From: an uncultured Pelagimonas sp.
GTDB lineage: Bacteria > Pseudomonadota > Alphaproteobacteria > Rhodobacterales > Rhodobacteraceae
Assembly: GCF_947498515.1 (NCBI RefSeq)
Contig: NZ_CANMKO010000011.1
Location: 62,001 to 126,000, forward strand
Direction of reading: 5' to 3'
Length of the DNA stretch: 64,000 nt
Below, in pieces: positions 54,508 to 64,000 of the stretch (position 1 is its first letter; the number at the start of each line of letters is the position of its first letter). Below the pieces are notes generated by a model. It was given only the letters and a program-made list of their open reading frames with translations, had not been told where the DNA came from and ran no database searches. A program made the position numbers and the translations under genes.

Positions 54508-56163
54508 ATGAATACGCAAACTCACATCACAGCGTCCCCTTTGGTTGCGGACAAGGATTGGTGGCGCGGCGCAGTGATCTATCAGATCTATCCGCGCAGC
54601 TATCAGGACAGCACCGGTGATGGCATCGGCGACCTAAAGGGCATCACCCGGCGCTTGCCGCACATTGCCTCGCTCGGCGTTGATGCGATCTGGATATCGC
54701 CATTTTTCAAATCGCCGATGAAGGATTTCGGCTATGACGTGTCGGATTATTGCGACGTTGATCCGATGTTTGGCACCTTGGCGGATTTTGACGCGCTGAT
54801 TGCGCGGGCGCATGATTTGGGCCTCAGGGTGATGATTGATCAGGTGCTTTCACATAGCTCTGATCAGCACCCTTGGTTCAAGGAAAGCCGGGCCAGCCGC
54901 GACAACGCCAAGGCCGATTGGTATGTTTGGGCCGATCCCGAACCCGATGGCACGCCGCCCAACAATTGGTTGTCGATCTTTGGCGGATCGGCGTGGCAAT
55001 GGGATGCGCGGCGCGAGCAATACTACCTGCATAACTTCCTAACGTCTCAGCCGGATTTGAACTTTCACTGTGCCGAGGTTCAAGACGCGCTGTTGCAAAC
55101 CGTGCGCTTTTGGTTGGATCGCGGGGTGGACGGGTTCCGCCTTGATACAATCAATTTCTATATCCATGACAAGCTGTTACGCTCGAACCCGCCTTTGCCG
55201 CCCGAAGAACGCGATGACAGCATTGCGCCGCGCGTGAACCCCTATAACCACCAGATGCATCTCTATTCTAAGAACCAGCCGGAAAACATCGCGTTTCTGG
55301 AACGGTTCCGCGCGTTGTTGGATGAATACCCGGCGGCGGCGGCCGTGGGGGAGGTTGGCGATGCGCAGCGTGGTCTTGAGATCATGGGCGAATACACGGC
55401 GGGCGATAACCGCGTGCATATGTGTTACTCGTTTGAGTTCCTCTCGGGGGATACGCCGACGGCGGCGCGGGTTGTTGATGTATTGACCAAGGTCGATGAG
55501 GCCGCGCCGGACGGTTGGGCCTGTTGGGCGTTTTCCAACCATGATGTGGTGCGCCATGCCTCGCGGTGGGCCTTGGGTCACGATGCGCAAAAGGCCTTTG
55601 CGACGCTGTTGATGTGTCTGCGCGGCTCGACCTGTTTGTATCAGGGGGAAGAGTTGGGATTGGAAGAGGCCGAGGTGGCTTTTGACGATCTGCAAGACCC
55701 GTATGGTATTGAGTTCTGGCCAGAATTTAAGGGGCGCGATGGTTGTCGCACTCCGATGGTTTGGGAAAAGTCCAATTCTTTTGGCGGCTTTTCGGAGGGC
55801 AAACCTTGGTTGCCGGTCGCGCCAGAGCATCTGACGCAATCGGTGGCCGAGCAGGAAGAAAACCCTGACGCCTTGTTGCATCATTACCGCCGCGCCGTGG
55901 CCCTGCGCCATGCGCATCGCGCCTTGTCCAAGGGTGATTTGAGCGATCTGACGGCCAATGGCACCGTGGTGTCATTTACCCGGCATGATGAAGGCGAAGA
56001 GATTTTCTGTGCCTTTAACCTGAGCGATGATGCCGCGCAGATCGATCGACCAGCGGGCCAGTGGCAACAGCTTGGTGGAGAGCTTAGCGCCGACGTGCCA
56101 GAGCAGGGCAAGATCACATTGAAACCATGGCAAGTGGCGTTGGCACGCCGCGTGCAGACGTAA
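54508..56163 (+). CDS. aglA: alpha-glucosidase, glycoside hydrolase family 13
   Basis: AglA (551 residues) hydrolyses imported alpha-glucosides in the cytoplasm; no signal peptide is present. GH13 motifs are in order: region I DQVLSHSSDQH, region II GVDGFRLDTINFY with the nucleophile aspartate, region III AAVGEVGD with the acid/base glutamate, and region IV FSNHDVVRH. The fold opens WWRGAVIYQIYPRSYQDS. I use the ATG at 54508, which has AGGA upstream; an in-frame ATG at 54502 would add two residues. Confidence 0.92.
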   Translation: MNTQTHITASPLVADKDWWRGAVIYQIYPRSYQDSTGDGIGDLKGITRRLPHIASLGVDAIWISPFFKSPMKDFGYDVSDYCDVDPMFGTLADFDALIARAHDLGLRVMIDQVLSHSSDQHPWFKESRASRDNAKADWYVWADPEPDGTPPNNWLSIFGGSAWQWDARREQYYLHNFLTSQPDLNFHCAEVQDALLQTVRFWLDRGVDGFRLDTINFYIHDKLLRSNPPLPPEERDDSIAPRVNPYNHQMHLYSKNQPENIAFLERFRALLDEYPAAAAVGEVGDAQRGLEIMGEYTAGDNRVHMCYSFEFLSGDTPTAARVVDVLTKVDEAAPDGWACWAFSNHDVVRHASRWALGHDAQKAFATLLMCLRGSTCLYQGEELGLEEAEVAFDDLQDPYGIEFWPEFKGRDGCRTPMVWEKSNSFGGFSEGKPWLPVAPEHLTQSVAEQEENPDALLHHYRRAVALRHAHRALSKGDLSDLTANGTVVSFTRHDEGEEIFCAFNLSDDAAQIDRPAGQWQQLGGELSADVPEQGKITLKPWQVALARRVQT

Positions 56164-56175
56164 AGGGAGAGGGCG

Positions 56176-57264
56176 ATGACCGATTTGAAACTGACAGGCG
56201 TGGGCAAGACCTATGCCGGCGCGGTTGAAGTGCTCAAGGATATCAACCTCGATATCAAACAGGGCGAATTGATCGTCTTTGTTGGCCCGTCGGGCTGTGG
56301 GAAATCGACGCTTTTGCGGATGATTGCCGGGCTTGAAAAGATCACCGCGGGGGAGCTGGTGATTGATGGGCAACTGGTCAACGACGTCCCACCTGCGCAA
56401 CGTGGCATTGCCATGGTGTTTCAGTCATACGCGCTTTATCCGCATATGACCGTGCGCGAAAACATGAGCTTTGCGCTGAAACTGGCCGGGAAATCCAAGA
56501 GCGAGATCGACGAGGCCGTAAACAGCGCTGCGCATATGTTGCAGCTTGATGAGTACCTAGATCGCCTGCCCAAGGCACTATCGGGCGGGCAGCGCCAGCG
56601 GGTGGCGATTGGCCGCTCGATTGTGCGCGATCCAAAAGTGTATCTGTTCGATGAACCGCTCTCAAATCTGGATGCGGCGCTGCGGGTGGCGACGCGGATC
56701 GAGATTGCCCAGCTCAAAGAGCAAATGCCGGATCGCACCATGATTTATGTGACCCATGATCAGGTCGAAGCCATGACCCTTGCCAGCCGCATCGTGGTTT
56801 TGGCGAACAAGGGGATTGCGCAGGTTGGCACGCCGCTTGAGCTATACGAACGACCCAATTCCGAGTTTGTGGCCCAGTTCATCGGCTCGCCTGCTATGAA
56901 CCTGATGCCCGGCGAGGTGATCGGCACCGGCGCGCAAACACGTGTGCGGTTGGACGGGGGCGGCGAAACCCTTTCGGATTATCCGACAACGGATGGCGAT
57001 ATGGGGCTCAAGGTGAATGTTGGTGTACGCCCGGAGGATTTTGTCATCGCGGCGGGCGATATGGTCTTTACCGGCACGGTCAAGATCACCGAAGCCTTGG
57101 GTGAGGTGACCTTGCTTTACTTTGAACCGGTGAATGGCGCGGAACCCGTTATTGCCAAATTACCGGGTATCCACAAAGAGATGCGCGGCAAAGAAGTGGC
57201 TCTTACCACCACGGCGGATAAAGTGCATTTGTTCGCGAATGGCACGTCACTGCTCTATCGCTAG
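56176..57264 (+). CDS. aglK: alpha-glucoside ABC transporter, ATP-binding subunit
   Basis: AglK (362 residues) powers the importer. Walker A is VGPSGCGKST, the signature LSGGQRQRVAIGRS, Walker B YLFDEPLSNLDA and the switch histidine lies in VTHDQVEAM. The C-terminal MalK-like regulatory domain (about 235-362) is present. It lies 12 bp after aglA with a GGGAGAG site and ends the five-gene run. Confidence 0.93.
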   Translation: MTDLKLTGVGKTYAGAVEVLKDINLDIKQGELIVFVGPSGCGKSTLLRMIAGLEKITAGELVIDGQLVNDVPPAQRGIAMVFQSYALYPHMTVRENMSFALKLAGKSKSEIDEAVNSAAHMLQLDEYLDRLPKALSGGQRQRVAIGRSIVRDPKVYLFDEPLSNLDAALRVATRIEIAQLKEQMPDRTMIYVTHDQVEAMTLASRIVVLANKGIAQVGTPLELYERPNSEFVAQFIGSPAMNLMPGEVIGTGAQTRVRLDGGGETLSDYPTTDGDMGLKVNVGVRPEDFVIAAGDMVFTGTVKITEALGEVTLLYFEPVNGAEPVIAKLPGIHKEMRGKEVALTTTADKVHLFANGTSLLYR

Positions 57265-57285
57265 GTCATGACACGGTATGTGAAA

Positions 57286-57320
57286 ACCAAAAGGGCGGGC
57301 CGCCAAGCCCGCCCTTTGCT
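57286..57320. terminator. bidirectional terminator between aglK and the vWA gene
   Basis: AAAGGGCGGGC, six-base loop, GCCCGCCCTTT. It serves the convergent aglK and vWA repeat-protein genes. Confidence 0.82.
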
Positions 57321-59792
57321 CTACGGCAAAACCGTAATGGGCACCCGGTGGATCACCGCGCGTTCCTGAGCCAATTGATAGCGCAACTCGTATTCCCCCG
57401 GCTGGTCCGGCATGCGGAGTTTGACCGGGCTTCCGGGTTCAACCCCGTTGCTGTGAAGGCCCCAGACATCGCCACCGATCTCTTTGATCGAAATGAAATC
57501 GCCGTCGTTGGCGGGACCCTCCCAGGTGATCATCACCTCTTGCCCGGCTTTGGCGTCAGTTGGTGCTGTGATGCTCACCTCTGTGTCGGTGATGGTGATC
57601 GGCACCCGGTGGATCACCGCGCGTTCCTGTGCCAATTGATAGCGAAGTTCATAAGCGCCGGGTTTGTGCGGCATGCGCAGTTTCATGGATGACCCGACAT
57701 GGGTGCCTTCGGAATTGATCCCCCAGCCATCGCCACCGGCTTCTTTGACCGAGAGAAAATCCCCCTCGTTGTCCGGCCCGGTCCATTTGAATTCAATCAC
57801 CTCACCAATTTCGGCGCTCGCGGGGGCGTCGATTGTCACCGCGACATCGACGATGGTGATCGGCTGGCGCAGGATGACCTCCCGCTCTTCGGCCAGTTGA
57901 TAGCGAATTTCATAGTCACCGGGTTCATGCGGCATCCGCAGCTTGAGGGGCGACCCAATATGGGTGCCTTCGGAGTTGATCCCCCAGCCGTCACCTCCGG
58001 TCTCTTTGACCGAGATGAAATCGCCATCGTTGTTGGGACCGGTCCAGATGATCTCAATCACCTCACCAATCTCGGCCTGCTGAGGGAACTCCAACGCCAC
58101 TTTCGCGGCAACCACGTCTATCGGCTGGCGGTGAATGATTTTGCGTTCTTCGGCAAGCTGATAGCGGATTTCATATTGGCCGGGTTCGCCGGGCATCCGC
58201 AATTTCAGAGGGTTGCCGTCATCAACATTGGCAGAGTTGATCCCCCAAACGTTGCCGCCGGTTTCATGAACGGAAATGAAATCGCCCTTGTTGCCCGGCC
58301 CTTGCCACGTCACCTCGATAACCGAGCCGATTTCGGCCTGTTCGGGATGGACGAGCGCGATTTGTGCCTCTGTAACCTCGATGGGCTGGCGATAGATCAC
58401 CGCGCGATCTTCGGCCAATTGGTAGCGCAGTTCGTATTGCCCCGGCTCCCCCGGCATCCGCAATTGCAGCGGGCTTCCCTCTTTGACATTGGCATCGTTG
58501 ATTGGCCATTGATTGCCGCCCAATTCGTGGACCGAAAGAAAGTCACCTTTGTTGGCGGGACCGGTCCAAGTGACCGGGATCGACGCACCAATTTCGGCTT
58601 TGGCGGCGGCGTCAATTGTTACTTCCGAAGGCAGAATCTCAATCGGGGTGCGGGCGATCACCTCGCGGTTCCGCTTGACCTGATACCGCAATTCATACAG
58701 GCCGGGTTCGGCAGGCATCCGAAGTTTGAGCGGGTTTCCGTGTTTAACATTGCTGTCATTGATTGGCCATTGATTACCGCCAACCTCATGAATAGAAACG
58801 AAATCACCTTTTTCACCGGGGCCACCCCAGCTTACCTCGATGGTCTGTCCCTGAAACGCGGTTTCCGGGCCGGTGACGGTTGCCTCTGGCACGATGACGG
58901 GCAGGATCAGAGTAACAGTTTGGGCCTTTTCGAGGACCTCAAAGTCACCACTGACCTCTTGTTCATCGGCGTCGCGTATGGCGGTCGCGGTGTAGTTTCC
59001 AGCCGCAAGCTCAAGCGCAAAAATGCCGGTTCCATCGGCGCTAAACCCATCGGGGCCGGAGATGGACCAGCTCACACCGTTAGACATATCGCCACCATCC
59101 TCGCCATCCTGCGCGACAAAGCGCGTCTCAACAGGAGCGGGTTCAGGGTCTGGCTCTGGGGCAGGGGCCTCGGCGATGGTGGTCAGGGCATCCGAAAGCT
59201 GATCCGCATCATCCGCCGTCACAAACTGCCCGCCTGTTTCATCGGCCAAACACTGCAATTGCCCAAGCGCAGTTGCGTCGTCGGAGACGTCAAACCCCAC
59301 CACATGCACGGTCAAATCGACGCCGGTTTCTTCGAGCGTTCGGGCCACTTCACACGGATCGGCAACACAGGTTTCGCGCCCATCGGACACCAAAATCACC
59401 GTGGCGCGTTCCTCGGTATAGCGCAGTTCCTCGGCGGCGGCGCGCACGGCGTCACTTAGCGGCGTTTTGCCCTTGGGTTTGATGCCGTTGACCGCCTGCG
59501 CAATGGCTCCGCGCGTGTCCGGTCCGGGGCGGACCACCGTTTCGATATCGGCGCAATTGCCTTTTTCACGGTGGCCATACACGGTTAGGCCAAGGTCGGA
59601 ATCTTTGGGCAACGCCCCAAGCAAATCACCGACAACCTCTTGGGCGATGGTGATTTTTGCCTTGCCGTCGATCTGGCCCCACATCGACCCGGACCCATCC
59701 AATACCAGAATGCTAGATGGGCGATCTTGGGCGGCAAGGGGGAGCGCGGCCAGTGACAGCCCAGACACCAAAAGTGAGCGCAAAAGCGACAT
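57321..59792 (-). CDS. secreted vWA protein with six 87-residue tandem repeats
   Basis: The 823-residue protein has a signal peptide (MSLLRSLLVSGLSLAALPLAAQ), a von Willebrand A domain (about 25-205) with MIDAS LDGSGSMWG and SDGRETC, an acidic/proline linker (209-221), a carboxypeptidase-regulatory-like beta domain (about 224-297) and six tandem repeats. The repeats align on a tryptophan at 322, 409, 496, 583, 670 and 757, an exact period of 87. Each has the plan WxGPxNxGDFISVxExGG, then GSPLKLRMPxEPGxYELRYQLA. It is probably periplasmic or surface-bound and binds a partner. The function is unknown. Confidence 0.87.
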   Translation of the reverse strand: MSLLRSLLVSGLSLAALPLAAQDRPSSILVLDGSGSMWGQIDGKAKITIAQEVVGDLLGALPKDSDLGLTVYGHREKGNCADIETVVRPGPDTRGAIAQAVNGIKPKGKTPLSDAVRAAAEELRYTEERATVILVSDGRETCVADPCEVARTLEETGVDLTVHVVGFDVSDDATALGQLQCLADETGGQFVTADDADQLSDALTTIAEAPAPEPDPEPAPVETRFVAQDGEDGGDMSNGVSWSISGPDGFSADGTGIFALELAAGNYTATAIRDADEQEVSGDFEVLEKAQTVTLILPVIVPEATVTGPETAFQGQTIEVSWGGPGEKGDFVSIHEVGGNQWPINDSNVKHGNPLKLRMPAEPGLYELRYQVKRNREVIARTPIEILPSEVTIDAAAKAEIGASIPVTWTGPANKGDFLSVHELGGNQWPINDANVKEGSPLQLRMPGEPGQYELRYQLAEDRAVIYRQPIEVTEAQIALVHPEQAEIGSVIEVTWQGPGNKGDFISVHETGGNVWGINSANVDDGNPLKLRMPGEPGQYEIRYQLAEERKIIHRQPIDVVAAKVALEFPQQAEIGEVIEIIWTGPNNDGDFISVKETGGDGWGINSEGTHIGSPLKLRMPHEPGDYEIRYQLAEEREVILRQPITIVDVAVTIDAPASAEIGEVIEFKWTGPDNEGDFLSVKEAGGDGWGINSEGTHVGSSMKLRMPHKPGAYELRYQLAQERAVIHRVPITITDTEVSITAPTDAKAGQEVMITWEGPANDGDFISIKEIGGDVWGLHSNGVEPGSPVKLRMPDQPGEYELRYQLAQERAVIHRVPITVLP

Positions 59793-59912
59793 GAAAAATC
59801 TCCGATTAAATCAATTTCCGGGATAAAAGCGGGTGACGAAACGGAACTCAAGGCAGGTTTTCCGCACCTCTCAGGCCAGTTCCTGCCGGAAATTGTCAGG
59901 GGATGCACCGTG

Positions 59913-59927
59913 TTCCCCTTTCGTACT
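59913..59927. promoter_or_regulatory. imperfect SOS (LexA) box upstream of uvrA
   Basis: GTTC-N7-GTAC matches seven of the eight fixed bases of the alphaproteobacterial LexA site GTTC-N7-GTTC. It lies 91 bp before the uvrA start, where damage-inducible control is expected. Confidence 0.45.
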
Positions 59928-60018
59928 AAAATTTCGATTGGCGAAGCTTGGGCTTTCGCCTATCTGTTAGCGAGGCTTGGCGCGAGGCGCGTGTCAGGGC
60001 GCGTAATTGGGGGACGAC

Positions 60019-62889
60019 ATGCCAGAGTTGAAACAGATCGAGGTGCGCGGTGCGCGCGAGCATAACCTTAAGTCAATCGATGTGGATATTCCGCGTGATC
60101 AGCTGGTTGTGATTACCGGTCTGTCCGGGTCGGGAAAATCCTCTTTGGCCTTTGATACGATTTATGCCGAAGGACAGCGTCGCTATGTCGAAAGCCTAAG
60201 CGCATATGCGCGGCAATTCCTTGATATGATGGAGAAACCCGACGTTGATCATATCGCTGGCCTGTCCCCGGCCATCTCGATCGAACAAAAAACAACGTCG
60301 AAAAACCCGCGCTCCACCGTTGGCACGGTGACCGAAATTTATGACTATATGCGCTTGCTCTTTGCCCGCGTCGGCACGCCCTATAGCCCCGCCACCGGCC
60401 TGCCGATTGAGGCGCAACAAGTACAGGATATGGTCGACCGGGTTATGGGGATGGAAGAGGGCACGCGCGCCTATCTTCTTGCGCCGATTGTGCGCGACCG
60501 TAAGGGCGAGTATCGCAAAGAGTTCCTTGAGCTGCGCAAATCCGGTTTTCAGCGGGTGAAAGTCGATGGCGAGTTTCATGAACTTGATGCGCCACCGACG
60601 TTGGACAAAAAGTTCCGCCACAATATCGATGTTGTGGTCGACCGGGTTGTGGTGCGCGAGGGCATGGAAACCCGTCTGGCCGATAGCTTCCGCACCGCTT
60701 TGGACCTGGCCGAGGGCATTGCGATTCTGGAAACCGCCCCCAAGGAAGGTGAGCCGGACCGCCTTGTTTTCTCAGAAAACTTTGCTTGTCCGCAGAGCGG
60801 TTTCACCATTCCAGAGATTGAGCCACGGCTGTTTTCCTTTAACGCGCCGTTTGGTGCCTGCCCGGATTGCGATGGCCTTGGCAAAGAGCTGTTCTTTGAC
60901 GAGCGGCTGGTGGTGCCGGATGTGACCTTGCAAATCGCGGATGGGGCATTGGCCCCGTGGCGCAAAGGCAAATCACCGTATTTCTTGCAAACCATTGATG
61001 CCATTGCCAAGCACTATGAGTTTGACAAAAAGTCACGGTGGAAAGACCTTCCTGCACATGTGCAACAGGTGTTTTTGTTCGGGTCAGGGGACGAGGAAAT
61101 CCAGTTCCGCTATGACGAAGGCGGCCGAGTTTACGAGGTTAAACGGGTGTTCGAAGGGGTGATCCCCAATATGGAACGCCGCTATCGCGAGACCGATAGC
61201 AATTGGATTCGCGAAGAGTTTGAACGCTACCAAAACAACCGGCCTTGCGCGGCCTGTGGTGGCTATCGTCTGCGTCCCGAGGCGTTGGCGGTCAAGATTG
61301 GGGCCGGGGACGATCTTCGTCATGTTGGCCAAGTTGTTCAAATGTCGATCAAAGAGGCGTTCAACTGGTGTACTACGGTTCCCGAGGTTTTGACGGTTCA
61401 GAAAAACGAAATTGCCCGCGCTATCCTAAAGGAAATTCGCGAGCGGCTTGGGTTTCTCAATAACGTTGGTCTTGAATACCTGACGCTGTCGCGCAATTCT
61501 GGGACGCTTTCGGGGGGCGAAAGTCAAAGGATCAGACTGGCGAGCCAGATCGGCTCGGGCCTAACCGGGGTTTTATATGTCTTGGACGAGCCAAGCATCG
61601 GGTTGCACCAACGTGACAATACCCGCTTGCTCGACACGCTGAAAAACCTTCGGGATCAAGGCAATACGGTGATCGTTGTCGAACACGACGAAGAGGCGAT
61701 CCGCGAGGCGGACTATGTTTTTGACATTGGTCCGGGGGCCGGGGTGCATGGAGGGCAAGTGGTGTCCAAGGGCACACCGGATGAAGTCACTAACGATCCG
61801 GCGAGCCTAACCGGCCAATATCTCTCGGGGACGCGTGAGATCAGCATTCCGGCCAAGCGGCGCAAAGGAAACGGCAAAAAGGTTATGGTTGTCAAAGCGA
61901 CGGGCAACAACCTGCGCAATGTGACCGCCGATTTCCCCTTGGGAAAATTTGTCTGTGTTACCGGTGTGTCGGGCGGGGGGAAATCCACGCTCACCATCGA
62001 AACCCTGTTTAAAACCGCGTCGATGGCATTGAACGGCGCGCGTCAGACGCCTGCGCCTTGTGAAACCATCAAGGGGCTTGAACATCTGGACAAGGTGATC
62101 GACATCGACCAACGCCCAATCGGGCGGACACCGCGATCAAACCCGGCGACCTATACGGGCGCTTTCACGCCAATCCGGGATTGGTTCGCCGGTCTGCCGG
62201 AGGCGAAGGCACGCGGTTATAAACCAGGGCGCTTCAGCTTCAACGTCAAGGGGGGCCGGTGCGAGGCCTGCCAAGGGGACGGTGTTATCAAGATTGAGAT
62301 GCATTTCCTGCCCGATGTGTATGTGACTTGTGAGACGTGTCATGGGGCACGATACAATCGCGAAACTCTTGAGATTCGGTTTAAGGGCAAAAGCATAGCC
62401 GACGTTCTTGATATGACGGTCGAAGATGCGCAGGAGTTTTTCAAGGCGGTGCCAACGATCCGTGACAAGATGGATGCGCTGGCGCGTGTCGGCCTTGGCT
62501 ATATCAAGGTCGGTCAACAGGCCACAACCCTGTCCGGTGGCGAGGCGCAGCGGGTGAAACTCTCGAAAGAACTCGCCAAGCGGTCGACGGGCCGCACGCT
62601 CTACATCTTGGATGAGCCGACAACTGGATTGCATTTCGAAGACGTGCGCAAGTTGTTGGAAGTGCTGCATGAACTGGTCGATCAGGGCAATACGGTGGTG
62701 GTGATTGAACACAATCTTGATGTTGTGAAAACCGCCGACCATATCATTGATATCGGCCCAGAAGGCGGCGATGGCGGTGGCGAAGTTGTTGCCGTTGGTA
62801 CGCCTGAAAAGGTCGCCAAGGAACCGCGGTCGCACACTGGCCACTACCTTGCTCCGATGCTTGGACTGGTTCGAGAAGCGGCGGAATGA
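60019..62889 (+). CDS. uvrA: excinuclease ABC subunit A
   Basis: UvrA (956 residues) recognises bulky DNA lesions and loads UvrB. The two ABC modules have Walker [15 protein letters not shown] and [15 protein letters not shown], signatures [14 protein letters not shown] and [14 protein letters not shown], and zinc-finger cysteines in [17 protein letters not shown] and [14 protein letters not shown]...[10 protein letters not shown]. The ATG at 60019 starts [17 protein letters not shown]; an in-frame TTG at 60007 adds only four residues. Its stop overlaps the patatin start. Confidence 0.97.
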   Translation: MPELKQIEVRGAREHNLKSIDVDIPRDQLVVITGLSGSGKSSLAFDTIYAEGQRRYVESLSAYARQFLDMMEKPDVDHIAGLSPAISIEQKTTSKNPRSTVGTVTEIYDYMRLLFARVGTPYSPATGLPIEAQQVQDMVDRVMGMEEGTRAYLLAPIVRDRKGEYRKEFLELRKSGFQRVKVDGEFHELDAPPTLDKKFRHNIDVVVDRVVVREGMETRLADSFRTALDLAEGIAILETAPKEGEPDRLVFSENFACPQSGFTIPEIEPRLFSFNAPFGACPDCDGLGKELFFDERLVVPDVTLQIADGALAPWRKGKSPYFLQTIDAIAKHYEFDKKSRWKDLPAHVQQVFLFGSGDEEIQFRYDEGGRVYEVKRVFEGVIPNMERRYRETDSNWIREEFERYQNNRPCAACGGYRLRPEALAVKIGAGDDLRHVGQVVQMSIKEAFNWCTTVPEVLTVQKNEIARAILKEIRERLGFLNNVGLEYLTLSRNSGTLSGGESQRIRLASQIGSGLTGVLYVLDEPSIGLHQRDNTRLLDTLKNLRDQGNTVIVVEHDEEAIREADYVFDIGPGAGVHGGQVVSKGTPDEVTNDPASLTGQYLSGTREISIPAKRRKGNGKKVMVVKATGNNLRNVTADFPLGKFVCVTGVSGGGKSTLTIETLFKTASMALNGARQTPAPCETIKGLEHLDKVIDIDQRPIGRTPRSNPATYTGAFTPIRDWFAGLPEAKARGYKPGRFSFNVKGGRCEACQGDGVIKIEMHFLPDVYVTCETCHGARYNRETLEIRFKGKSIADVLDMTVEDAQEFFKAVPTIRDKMDALARVGLGYIKVGQQATTLSGGEAQRVKLSKELAKRSTGRTLYILDEPTTGLHFEDVRKLLEVLHELVDQGNTVVVIEHNLDVVKTADHIIDIGPEGGDGGGEVVAVGTPEKVAKEPRSHTGHYLAPMLGLVREAAE

Positions 62890-63773
62890 GCCAGCTTGGT
62901 TTGGCGCTGGGGTCTGGCGGTGCGCGCGGATGGTGCCATATCGGGGTGATCCGATCGCTGCAACGTCAGGGTGTCGAACCAATGGCCGTTGCCGGATGTT
63001 CTATGGGGGCCATGGTTGGGGCTGCTTGGGCGGCTGGTAAGCTGGATGCGCTGGAGAAACTGGCGCTCGAATTCACCCAATCCCAGCTGTTTTCACTCAT
63101 GGACCCACATTTGGATCGCGGCGGCGTGTTGAGCGGCAAGGGTGTCGAAACCCTGTTGAGCGAGCTAGACTTGCCAGAGCGGATTGAGGATTTGCCAAAG
63201 CCATTTATGGCGGTGGCGACCGATATGGCGACCGGGCGGGAAATCTGGTTGATGGATGGGCCTTTGATCCCGGCGGTGCAGGCTTCGGTTGCCATTCCCG
63301 GCATTTTTAGCCCGGTGCAACTACAGGGACGTTGGTTGATTGATGGCGGGTTGATTAACCCGGTGCCCGTATCGGCGGCGCGCGCTTTGGGGGCGCGGTC
63401 GGTCCTTGGGGTGAACCCTAGTGGGCGGGGCGGGAAGCCGATTTGGCAAGCCAATGAACCGGATTCCCTTTTGAGCCGCATAGGGTTGGAAGGCGTGCGC
63501 GATCAGTTGCCCGAGGCCTTGGAAAAGCTTTTGCCAGAACCATATACCGAGATGCGGGGGCCAAGCTATGCCGAAGTCATCAATGCGGCGATGGATGTGT
63601 TGACGGATTTTGTGCGCTCGACCCGGATTGCGGCCGACCCGCCGGACGTCATGCTAAACGCTGATCTGAAAGAGATCAAAGCGGGGGAACTATACCGTGC
63701 CCAAGCTGCAATCACCGAAGGTACGCGCATTTGTGATGCCGCAGAAGAGCAAATCGCGCGGTCTTTGTTCTAG
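62886..63773 (+). CDS. patatin-like phospholipase (RssA type)
   Basis: The 295-residue protein is a patatin-fold lipid hydrolase. The oxyanion loop is [15 protein letters not shown] (8-22), the nucleophile is Ser39 in GCSMGA, and the partner aspartate lies in [14 protein letters not shown]. Residues between match the NTE/RssA group. It overlaps the uvrA stop (ATGA), so the two are co-translated, although a shared role is not obvious. Confidence 0.92.
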   Translation: MSQLGLALGSGGARGWCHIGVIRSLQRQGVEPMAVAGCSMGAMVGAAWAAGKLDALEKLALEFTQSQLFSLMDPHLDRGGVLSGKGVETLLSELDLPERIEDLPKPFMAVATDMATGREIWLMDGPLIPAVQASVAIPGIFSPVQLQGRWLIDGGLINPVPVSAARALGARSVLGVNPSGRGGKPIWQANEPDSLLSRIGLEGVRDQLPEALEKLLPEPYTEMRGPSYAEVINAAMDVLTDFVRSTRIAADPPDVMLNADLKEIKAGELYRAQAAITEGTRICDAAEEQIARSLF

Positions 63774-63820
63774 CGCGGCCGTGGTCGGATTGCCCTGACA
63801 CGACCGCGCGAAAATGCGGT

Positions 63821-64000
63821 TTACTTTTTCATCGGGCAGGTGTTCATGCCAAACAGTTTGTAGGCCCCACAACGTCCGGCAAGACCGGTCAAAAGCGGAA
63901 CAACACCAATCCACATCCAGACGCCATAGCCCATCAGAGCGCCAATAATCAGCAAAGCGCCAATCACGATCCGGGCAACGCGGTCAATACCGCCAACATT
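63821..64000 (-). CDS. DUF2892 (YgaP-type) membrane protein, C-terminal part
   Basis: The last 59 codons of a gene that enters from the right edge. The visible sequence NVGGIDRVARIVIGALLII, then MWIGVVPLLTGLAGRCGAY and LFGMNTCPMKK, is the DUF2892 pattern: two short membrane helices and a conserved cysteine near the end. These proteins are usually about 60-70 residues, so only the first few are missing. Function unknown. Confidence 0.8.
   Translation of the reverse strand, partial: NVGGIDRVARIVIGALLIIGALMGYGVWMWIGVVPLLTGLAGRCGAYKLFGMNTCPMKK

Noticed and set aside
57699-59459. A 586-residue plus-strand frame opposite the vWA repeat protein
   Set aside because: It is the antisense shadow of the repeated coding sequence; the minus strand has signal peptide, MIDAS and regular repeats.

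Overview
The window looks like chromosomal DNA of a Rhodobacterales (Roseobacter-group) alphaproteobacterium. Supporting signs are the GC-rich codon use, a fused indolepyruvate:ferredoxin oxidoreductase, the AglEFGAK alpha-glucoside system, CcmE, Hint-domain and FkbM/PF13704-type proteins, and a CCCCGGGATATTT...AAAGAAGAA intergenic repeat that I associate with this family. I see no rRNA, tRNA, phage, IS element or CRISPR. Fifty-four protein genes are called; two run off the edges (alr at the left, a DUF2892 protein at the right).

Layout. 1-6.1 kb: alr, a strongly diverged cobS, dnaB with a consensus DnaA box upstream, pyrC-pyrE, and an alpha/beta-hydrolase-like protein without its nucleophile. 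6.2-12.0 kb: a five-gene, translationally coupled leftward operon of three PF13704-type glycosyltransferases (one fused to a degenerate sulfotransferase-like domain), a sulfotransferase and an FkbM methyltransferase; this is the best candidate for an uncharacterised system. 12.3-15.9 kb: a MoxR ATPase/CoxE-type vWA pair and a split YeeE/YedE sulfur transporter behind an ATTC-N8-GAAT operator. 16-25.3 kb: prfC, a periplasmic protein with one CxxCH haem motif, an orphan solute-binding protein, a Hint protein, an SDR, an AlkC-like glycosylase, an M48 protease and a porin. 25.5-34 kb: purL, a G-rich gap, DUF6151 and DUF454 proteins, and a LysR gene divergent from indolepyruvate oxidoreductase. 34-44.4 kb: an acyltransferase, murI, a BLUF photoreceptor, a TetR-PspA-YiaAB envelope-stress-like unit with four identical-type operators, argC, ccmE, a histidine kinase and eno.

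44.7-57.3 kb is a sugar island built around a LacI regulator. Rightward run aglE-F-G-A-K (alpha-glucoside ABC transporter plus GH13 glucosidase); leftward run lacI-bglA-glk-pgm-eamA. Two LacI-type operators lie between them. Imported glucosides would be hydrolysed by AglA or BglA, phosphorylated by Glk and linked to glucose-1-phosphate by Pgm. The window ends with a secreted vWA protein carrying six tandem repeats of exactly 87 residues, uvrA behind an imperfect SOS box, a patatin and the partial DUF2892 gene.

Three kinds of non-coding structure recur: 20-nt palindromes built as 9+2+9 (five units at three loci), a two-copy hairpin-plus-CCCCGGGATATTT repeat, and ordinary rho-independent terminators. 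All family assignments are from reading the sequence and remembered family features; no database search was run.
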